From NCBI GenBank assembly GCA_900767685.1, contig CAAGAB010000063.1:1-29101 (forward strand): a stretch of DNA of 29,101 bases. Reading direction: 5' to 3'. The stretch is from an uncultured Coprococcus sp. (GTDB lineage: Bacteria > Bacillota_A > Clostridia > Lachnospirales > Lachnospiraceae). Every line of letters starts with the position of its first letter. Positions within the stretch are counted from its first letter, which is position 1. Positions 24,614-29,101 of this stretch are shown here, one piece after another. Both the position numbers and the translations under genes were made by a program. The notes beneath the pieces are model-generated. The model was not told where the DNA came from. It made no database searches and saw only the letters and a program-made list of their open reading frames with translations.

Positions 24614-25290
24614 CACTCTACCTCAAATTTATATCCCATACCCCATATGGTCTTGATATACTCACCCTTGTCTCCCATCTTGCTTCTGAGTTTCTTGACA
24701 TGGGTATCTATGGTTCTTGCATCGCCAAAATAATCGTAATTCCAAACATTGTTCAATATCTTCTCTCGGGATAGCGCAACACCCTTATTCATTATAAAGT
24801 ACTGCAATAACTCAAATTCCTTGAAACTGAGTTCTATCGGCTTACCGTCTATAGTCACAACATGAGCTGACAGATCCATCTCAATTCCTCCTGCGGTGAG
24901 TTTTTCCTCTGAAGACGCATCAGTGGTTCTTCTAAGGATCGCCGCCACTCTTGCAACAAGTATCTTCGGGCTGAATGGCTTTGTTATGTACTCATCCACA
25001 CCGAGATCAAATCCCTGAAGTTCATCTCGCTCATCAGCCTTGGCGGTCAGCATGATGACCGGAACCTGTGAAAACTTTCGTATCTCCTTAAGTGTCTCCC
25101 ATCCGTCCATCTTTGGCATCATGACGTCAAGTATGACAAGTGCTATGTTCTTATCATTCATGAATATATCAAGTGCCTGCTCTCCATCTCCGGCCTCAAG
25201 AACTATATATCCCTCCCTGACCAGGAAATCCTTCACAAGCTTTCTCATCCTGCTCTCGTCATCAACCATAAGTATCTTTATCGAATCCAT
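24613..25290 (-). CDS. OmpR/PhoB-family response regulator
   Basis: A 225-aa protein starting MDSIKILMVDDESRMRKLVK with GGAGG before the ATG; the longer frame upstream crosses that site. The receiver domain has Asp10/Asp11, phospho-acceptor Asp55 (VILDVMMPKMDGW), the PVIMLTAKADE switch segment and TKPFSP. The C-terminal winged helix (about 128-225) contains LSFKEFELLQYFIMNKGVAL, RTIDTHVKKLRSKMG and the terminal IWGMGYKFEVE. It binds DNA as a dimer after phosphorylation by the kinase encoded directly downstream, with which it overlaps. Targets are not evident from this window. Confidence 0.95.
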   Translation of the reverse strand: MDSIKILMVDDESRMRKLVKDFLVREGYIVLEAGDGEQALDIFMNDKNIALVILDVMMPKMDGWETLKEIRKFSQVPVIMLTAKADERDELQGFDLGVDEYITKPFSPKILVARVAAILRRTTDASSEEKLTAGGIEMDLSAHVVTIDGKPIELSFKEFELLQYFIMNKGVALSREKILNNVWNYDYFGDARTIDTHVKKLRSKMGDKGEYIKTIWGMGYKFEVE

Positions 25291-25390
25291 AAATATACCT
25301 CCGTACATAGAATTATCTTCATTTTTCAATAATATACCATCCATATTTGTATAAAGTGTGAACTATATTAACAATTTCCACATTTTCGCC

Positions 25391-25478
25391 CGGTTAGCCC
25401 CCTCTAACGGGGACAGGTACCTCCGTCCCCCGGCCCCGGTTAGTCTCGCCTGACGGGGACAGGCACCTCCGTCCCCCG
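25391..25478. repeat. Two tandem 42-bp GC-rich palindromic units
   Basis: Units at 25391-25432 and 25437-25478, 4 bases apart, differ at 6 positions. Each has a GTTAG...CTRAC stem followed by GGGGAC...GTCCCC. They are far richer in GC than the surrounding DNA. REP-like GGGGACAGGTACC motifs of this type occur in many bacterial genomes; whether a transposase mobilises this one is unknown. Confidence 0.75.
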
Positions 25479-25483
25479 ATGCA

Positions 25484-25533
25484 TAAAAAACAGCAGGCGA
25501 TTGAGGCAACTATATGTCTCATACACCTGCTGT
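25484..25533 (-). terminator. Terminator of the lipoprotein gene
   Basis: On the minus strand ACAGCAGG (25533-25526) pairs with CCTGCTGT (25497-25490), with a small TGAG/CTCA inner stem, followed by TTTTTT. It lies about 30 bases after the lipoprotein stop. Confidence 0.85.
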
Positions 25534-25562
25534 CTGTGATATATTGTTATTGTATTATTGGT

Positions 25563-26210
25563 CTACTCCGCTGCTTCTGTTGTCACTGTCTCATCAGTCA
25601 TCGCTTCACTTGGATCTATAGCCTCTGTATTTGCCTCTGTTGTGCTTCCTGCTTCTGTCGTTGCAGTTGTCGCAATCTCACCATTTAATGTGACATTCTC
25701 TTTCTGTGCAAGTGCATATACCGCATCATTGTACGCTGTATACTTACTCTGTGCATCTGAGCGAAGCTTCTTTGCCTCGGTCTGCACATCTTTGTTCTTA
25801 TCTTTTACCGCAGTCTGTACCTTCTGCAGTGCCTCATACTGGGTGTTCATTGCATCATAATACTGATCCTTAAGTGCCTTTACTTCGTCAGTCTTTACCT
25901 CGATCGCCTGAACTGAGTCAAGGAATGCCTTGTACTGTGGAATGATGTTGTCAGTAAGATCCTTGAGCAGAGCATCTGTATCTATAGTTGTTCCCTCTGA
26001 AAAATATGCATTGTACTTCTTCATAACTGCAGCTTCATCAGCCTCAACCTTAGGTATATCTGTTCCAATAAACTGAATGAATTCGTCCTTTACCTCTGAT
26101 TTTGCTTCCGTTGTAGTTTCTGTTGTGGTATCCTCCTTCTTGCTTCCGCATCCATCAAGTGAAAATGCCAGAACTACTACCATCATTGTCATAAGTAATC
26201 TGCGCTTCAT
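25563..26210 (-). CDS. Lipoprotein with Thr/Glu-rich flanks and central helical domain
   Basis: A 215-aa protein with AAAAGGAGA before the ATG. The signal sequence ends in the lipobox FSLDGCGSKK, so Cys21 should be lipidated and the protein anchored outside the cell membrane. A Thr/Glu linker follows (EDTTTETTTEAKSE). The central part (about 45-180) is helical and Lys/Glu/Ala/Gln-rich with coiled-coil texture (LKDQYYDAMNTQYEALQKVQ). The tail is again Thr/Glu-rich (TTATTEAGSTTEANTEAIDP). It has its own promoter and terminator and so is a single-gene unit placed just after trmD. No functional family is recognised. Confidence 0.85.
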   Translation of the reverse strand: MKRRLLMTMMVVVLAFSLDGCGSKKEDTTTETTTEAKSEVKDEFIQFIGTDIPKVEADEAAVMKKYNAYFSEGTTIDTDALLKDLTDNIIPQYKAFLDSVQAIEVKTDEVKALKDQYYDAMNTQYEALQKVQTAVKDKNKDVQTEAKKLRSDAQSKYTAYNDAVYALAQKENVTLNGEIATTATTEAGSTTEANTEAIDPSEAMTDETVTTEAAE

Positions 26211-26271
26211 AATCTTTTGTCTCCTTTTCCTTGTATTTGTCTACTCCCTGCAGTCTCGTCTCCACAAGGTT

Positions 26272-26332
26272 ATGGCAGAATTGATATAAGATCCTTTACA
26301 CTCAGATGCAAGTTCTTTCTCAATTCTGCCAT
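26272..26332. repeat. 13-bp inverted repeat in the lipoprotein leader
   Basis: ATGGCAGAATTGA (26272-26284) and TCAATTCTGCCAT (26320-26332) are perfect complements 35 bases apart. They lie between the predicted transcription start and the lipoprotein start codon, so the leader RNA could fold into a long hairpin. Confidence 0.65.
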
Positions 26333-26336
26333 CCAT

Positions 26337-26366
26337 AGTATACCACTTTAAAACCCAAAGTGGCAA
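26337..26366 (-). promoter_or_regulatory. Sigma-A type promoter of the lipoprotein gene
   Basis: On the minus strand TTGCCA (26366-26361), 18 bp, TATACT (26342-26337). A 7-bp stem CCACTTT/AAAGTGG (26343-26363) covers the spacer and may bind a regulator or form a weak terminator for trmD. Confidence 0.65.
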
Positions 26367-26402
26367 CCCATATATACCAACCTGTGCTGCCAGCGTGCTA
26401 TT

Positions 26403-27146
26403 TCAATTCTCAGCACTTGTTTTTTTGCGTTTTTTCTTTTTTTCTTTTGGAGGATTCTCCGCTATGTACTTCTCATACATATCCGGTCTGTTCGTCTTTG
26501 TTCTCTCTATGGACTGCTCCAGTCTCCACTCATTTATGAGTTTGTGATTGCCTGAGAGAAGTACATCTGGAACTCTCCTGCCCATGAATTCCGGTGGTCT
26601 GGTGCACTGCGGATACTCAAGCAGATTGTTGTAAAATGTCTCTATCTCCGCGCTATCCTCATTGTTCAGCACACCTGGAACAAGTCTGGATACGGCATCC
26701 ACGATAGCCATGGCCGGAAGTTCTCCACCTGTAAGGACAAAATCACCTATGGACATATAATCATCAACTATCATCTCCAGAACTCTCTCATCAATTCCCT
26801 CATAGTGTCCGCAGAGAAGAACTATATCCTCCTTCTCTGAAAGCTCCTGCGCAATTTCTTGATTAAAAGTCCGTCCCTGGGGAGTCATATATATGACCCA
26901 AGGTCTTCTCCCTATTCTCTCCGCAAGCGCCATATATGCATCATATACCGGCTGCGCCTGCATCACCATGCCTGCGCCACCCCCATAAGGATAATCATCA
27001 ACATGATTATGCTTGTCCTGGGTGTAATCTCTTATATTTATTGCCTCTATATGAAGTTTTCCCGAATCTATCGCTCTTCCCGTGATGCTAGTTGACAGTC
27101 CATTCATGACCATCTCAGGGAAAAGTGTCAAAATATAAAAATTCAT
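26403..27146 (-). CDS. trmD: tRNA (guanine-N1-)-methyltransferase TrmD
   Basis: A 247-aa SPOUT enzyme of normal length. It opens MNFYILTLFPEMV and carries HVDDYPYGGGAGMVM, VIYMTPQGRTFNQ, LLCGHYEGIDERV and the SAM-binding trefoil-knot segment SIGDFVLTGGELPAMA, then EYPQCTRPPEF. It methylates G37 of tRNAs that read CNN codons, preventing frameshifts. The C-terminal tail is unusually Lys/Arg-rich (KEKKKKRKKTSAEN). It is the last gene seen in the ffh-rpsP-khpA-rimM-trmD operon; rplS, which often follows, is absent here. Confidence 0.98.
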   Translation of the reverse strand: MNFYILTLFPEMVMNGLSTSITGRAIDSGKLHIEAINIRDYTQDKHNHVDDYPYGGGAGMVMQAQPVYDAYMALAERIGRRPWVIYMTPQGRTFNQEIAQELSEKEDIVLLCGHYEGIDERVLEMIVDDYMSIGDFVLTGGELPAMAIVDAVSRLVPGVLNNEDSAEIETFYNNLLEYPQCTRPPEFMGRRVPDVLLSGNHKLINEWRLEQSIERTKTNRPDMYEKYIAENPPKEKKKKRKKTSAEN

Positions 27147-27201
27147 AATCTACTCCTGATATTTGAACTTAGGCTTAAGTTTTGGCCGGTTCACACTCTC
27201 A

Positions 27202-27747
27202 TCACTCTGACTCGTAATCCGAATCGTCCGCCTCCACCATCTCAAATGTCCTGACCTTGACTTTCCTATTCTCAGTGTCCACATCATAAACAAAATCCGG
27301 AACAACAGGGATAAGTATCTCCCCACCATCATCCTTTTTTACGACAAATACATCATTTGCCGGTGTCTCAAGCACATCATCAAGAATTCCGATGTGCTCA
27401 TCATTCTGATCGTAGACATCCGCATCAAGGACATCGCAGATAAAGAACTCTCCATCCATGAGCGGAACTGCGTCCTCCCTGTCAACTAAAATATCATAGT
27501 TCTTAAATCGTTCTATATCATTTATGTTGTCGTATTCTTCAAATTTGAGAATAACCATATTTTTCAAAAATTTACACGAGACACAGTTTACTTCCAATGT
27601 CTCTTTTCCATTTGACAGATAACATTTCTCAAGGCTCCTGAATCGTTCATTGTCATCCGTCGTAGGATATACCTTTACCTCGCCCTTAATACCGTGGCTT
27701 GAGGTTATGACTCCCACACGAAGTCTGTCTTCTGTATTATGCTCCAT
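27202..27747 (-). CDS. rimM: Ribosome maturation factor RimM
   Basis: A 181-aa protein. The ATG at 27747 follows TAGGAGAGA; the ATG at 27765 has no ribosome site. The N-terminal domain shows VGVITSSHGIKGEVKVYPTT and the PRC-barrel domain shows FFICDVLDADVYDQND, HIGILDDVLETPANDVFVVK and ILIPVVPDFVYDVD. RimM binds ribosomal protein S19 and helps mature the head of the 30S subunit. The gene lies between khpA and trmD. A repeat-rich 206-base gap separates it from khpA, so its level may be tuned by those structures. Confidence 0.97.
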   Translation of the reverse strand: MEHNTEDRLRVGVITSSHGIKGEVKVYPTTDDNERFRSLEKCYLSNGKETLEVNCVSCKFLKNMVILKFEEYDNINDIERFKNYDILVDREDAVPLMDGEFFICDVLDADVYDQNDEHIGILDDVLETPANDVFVVKKDDGGEILIPVVPDFVYDVDTENRKVKVRTFEMVEADDSDYESE

Positions 27748-27773
27748 ACTCTCTCCTATGTTCATAACAAAAT

Positions 27774-27856
27774 GGTCATCAGGCTTGCGCCTGTGACATG
27801 TTAAGCGGTAGCGCGCTGAGGCGCGCGTAGGTCATCAGGCTTACGCCTGTGACATG
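27774..27856. repeat. Pair of CAGGC palindromes around a GCGCGC hairpin
   Basis: The 27-base unit GGTCATCAGGCTTRCGCCTG, ending TGACATG, occurs at 27774-27800 and 27830-27856 with one difference. Each copy folds on itself (CAGGC/GCCTG). Between them GCGCGC (27811-27816) and GCGCGC (27821-27826) form another hairpin. It looks like a REP/BIME-type element inserted in the ribosomal operon. Confidence 0.75.
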
Positions 27857-27862
27857 TAATAA

Positions 27863-27884
27863 AGGGGGAGCACTTGCTCCCCCT
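27863..27884 (-). terminator. GC-rich hairpin between khpA and rimM
   Basis: AGGGGGAGC (27863-27871) and GCTCCCCCT (27876-27884) form a perfect 9-bp stem with a 4-base loop. Read minus it is followed by TTATTACATG, a poor T-run, so it is more likely an attenuator or mRNA-stabilising hairpin than a full terminator. Confidence 0.5.
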
Positions 27885-27953
27885 CTGAATTCGGTAATAA
27901 AATCCTCTGTCATATGAAGATTAAGAAATACCACTTATCCTGCCTATGCAGTT

Positions 27954-28181
27954 CTACTTGATATCAACGACAACCTTCTTATCACCCTTTGAAGCAGCTG
28001 CCTTGACAACTGTACGGATGGATTTGGCGATTCTGCCCTGCTTGCCGATTACCTTACCCATGTCCTCTGGTGCGACTGTAAGGTCTATCTTTATTATGCC
28101 GTCTTCTTCAGTCTCGGTTACAGCTATCTGCTCAGGATGATCTACTAGGGACTTTGCAATGATTTCTACTAAATCTTTCAT
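27954..28181 (-). CDS. khpA: KH-domain RNA-binding protein KhpA
   Basis: A 75-aa protein starting MKDLVEIIAKSLVDHPEQI, with GGGAGG before the ATG. It is a single KH domain: the GxxG loop is GKVIGKQGRIAKSIRTVV and it ends KKVVVDIK. KhpA binds RNA, usually together with KhpB/EloR, and affects cell elongation and small-RNA metabolism in Firmicutes. It takes its usual place between rpsP and rimM. The 102-base gap to rpsP is filled by a composite palindromic repeat. Confidence 0.95.
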   Translation of the reverse strand: MKDLVEIIAKSLVDHPEQIAVTETEEDGIIKIDLTVAPEDMGKVIGKQGRIAKSIRTVVKAAASKGDKKVVVDIK

Positions 28182-28201
28182 CTCTATACCTCCCAAATGG
28201 A

Positions 28202-28277
28202 ACACCAGCCATGCAAAATCGACTTCGTCGATGGCTGGCGCTACATATCAGCTTTTCATAGAAAAGCTGATACATCC
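28202..28277. repeat. Composite palindromic repeat element inside the rpsP-khpA gap
   Basis: The first hairpin is CCAGCCAT (28205-28212) and CGAC-TTC-GTCG (28220-28230) closing with ATGGCTGG (28231-28238). The second hairpin is at 28246-28272 (TATCAGCTTTTC, loop ATAG, complementary arm), then ACATCC. The order and conserved CATAG loop match 2533-2693, while the stem bases differ in a pairing-preserving way. Confidence 0.75.
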
Positions 28278-28283
28278 GTAAAA

Positions 28284-28529
28284 TTACTTCTCGATACCTG
28301 CCTGCTTTAATAACTTTGCAACTGACTCAGTTGGCTGTGCTCCAGTAGCTAACCACTTCTTAGCAGCCTCCTCGTCAATCTTTACTACAGATGGCTCCTG
28401 GTTAGGATCATATGTTCCGATCTCCTCGATGAATCTACCATCTCTTGGTGATCTTGAATCTGCTACGATCACTCTGTAGAAAGGATGCTTCTTATAACCC
28501 ATTCTTCTTAATCTAATCTTTACTGCCAT
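28284..28529 (-). CDS. rpsP: 30S ribosomal protein S16
   Basis: An 81-aa protein, the usual length. It opens [20 protein letters not shown] and continues [21 protein letters not shown], the S16 signature, then [21 protein letters not shown]16 binds 16S rRNA early in 30S assembly. It follows ffh by 25 bases with an AGGAGG-type site in the gap and is the second gene of the operon visible here. Confidence 0.98.
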   Translation of the reverse strand: MAVKIRLRRMGYKKHPFYRVIVADSRSPRDGRFIEEIGTYDPNQEPSVVKIDEEAAKKWLATGAQPTESVAKLLKQAGIEK

Positions 28530-28554
28530 TGTTCTTGTTCCTCCTAAATATTAA

Positions 28555-29101
28555 TTATCTTAAGCCAAAAGGCATTTTAAAACCACCGCGTCTTCTCTTT
28601 CCGCCCATCATGCCTGACATCTGCTTCATCATCTTCTTAGACTGTTCAAACTGTTTAAGGAAGCGATTCACATCTGCTATCTGGACACCTGCTCCATCTG
28701 CGATACGCTTCTTTCTTGACGGCGATATCGGATCCTGGAGTGAACGCTCTCTCGGTGTCATGGACTGAATGATTGCTTTTGGTGTTTTAGCAGCGTTCTC
28801 ATCTATCTCAACATTCTTCATCTGACTTGCCATGCCTGGCATCATCGAAAGGATCTCCTGCATGCCACCCATCTGCTCGAGCTGAGCCATCTGATCAAGA
28901 AAATCGTTGAAATCAAAACTTGCTTTGCGGAACTTCTGTTCCATCTCTTTGGCCTTCTCCTCGTCGATGGCTGACTGGGCTTTCTCTATAAGTGACTCTA
29001 CATCACCCATTCCGAGGATTCGGCTCGCCATACGATCCGGGTAAAATGGCTCCAGATCGGTAAGCTTCTCTCCCATACCTGAGTACAGGATTGGCTTGCC
29101 C
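28555..29101 (-). CDS. ffh: Signal recognition particle protein Ffh, C-terminal part (5' end outside window)
   Basis: The frame is open to the right edge (first full codon at 29100), giving the last ~181 residues. It begins in the end of the GTPase G domain (GKPILYSGMGEKLTDLEPFY) and continues through the M domain: SRILGMGDVESLIEKAQSAI, a Met-rich helix set (MGGMQEILSMMPGMASQM), the RNA-binding SRKKRIADGAGVQIADVNRF and the tail MSGMMGGKRRRGGFKMPFGL. Ffh binds 4.5S/6S RNA and signal sequences and delivers nascent chains to the membrane. It heads the rpsP-khpA-rimM-trmD operon as seen in other Clostridia. Confidence 0.97.
   Translation of the reverse strand, partial: GKPILYSGMGEKLTDLEPFYPDRMASRILGMGDVESLIEKAQSAIDEEKAKEMEQKFRKASFDFNDFLDQMAQLEQMGGMQEILSMMPGMASQMKNVEIDENAAKTPKAIIQSMTPRERSLQDPISPSRKKRIADGAGVQIADVNRFLKQFEQSKKMMKQMSGMMGGKRRRGGFKMPFGLR

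Noticed and set aside
25391..25478. Possible short CRISPR array
   Set aside because: There are only two units, the spacer is 4 bases and the units are self-palindromic over most of their length; there are no cas genes.

Overview
The window reads as chromosomal DNA of a low-to-mid GC anaerobic Clostridia, most likely a Lachnospiraceae gut bacterium. This is judged from the ffh-rpsP-khpA-rimM-trmD order, the Thr/Glu-rich extracellular linkers, the strong AGGAGG ribosome sites and the codon use. The genus (Coprococcus-like?) is a guess. Almost all genes lie on the minus strand. The plus strand carries only a small Cro/C1 regulator (7015-7236) and a sigma/anti-sigma pair (14707-16158).

Region 1 (1-6500) is an envelope-signalling cluster. 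It holds a sigma-70/ECF-type factor with an N-terminal zinc ribbon, a transmembrane helix and a duplicated C-terminal outside domain (3701-6337). Downstream are two paralogous secreted Cys-rich proteins, a small basic protein, a membrane protein and a cut-off secreted PPC-like protein. Two promoters, one before the sigma gene and one before the first Cys-rich gene, share an ECF-like signature (AAAACT, 16 bp, CGTC). This suggests autoregulation and a small regulon. A second shared promoter, with a palindrome over its -10, precedes the sigma gene and the PPC-like gene.

Region 2 (6500-14700) is accessory. It holds a ClpX-like AAA+ protein without the zinc domain, a 545-aa protein of unknown family, two distantly paralogous unknown proteins (10512-11660 and 13382-14422), a DUF1848 radical-SAM-like protein, and a truncated methyltransferase-like gene joined out of frame to the tail of another gene. 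Three promoters here (small 77-aa gene, ClpX-like gene, 346-aa gene) carry the same near-palindrome TCGTAAAWWTTACGA at the -35 position, so they probably form a regulon. This is the best candidate for an undescribed system.

Region 3 (14700-16400) is a second ECF sigma with a membrane-anchored probable anti-sigma protein, ending in a 123-bp inverted repeat that separates it from the convergent his genes.

Region 4 (16400-25300) is mostly housekeeping: hisF and hisH, a YefM-YoeB toxin-antitoxin operon with an operator of TGTAC half-sites, a ParC/ParE-type topoisomerase pair, and a two-component system.

Region 5 (25300-29101) has a pair of palindromic repeats, a lipoprotein gene with its own promoter, then trmD, rimM, khpA, rpsP and the 3' part of ffh. 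Short palindromic repeat elements of at least three families are scattered between genes, including inside the ribosomal operon. One family has two copies whose hairpin stems differ by compensating changes. No rRNA, tRNA, CRISPR array or complete insertion sequence was seen, and no gap between genes exceeds 300 bases.
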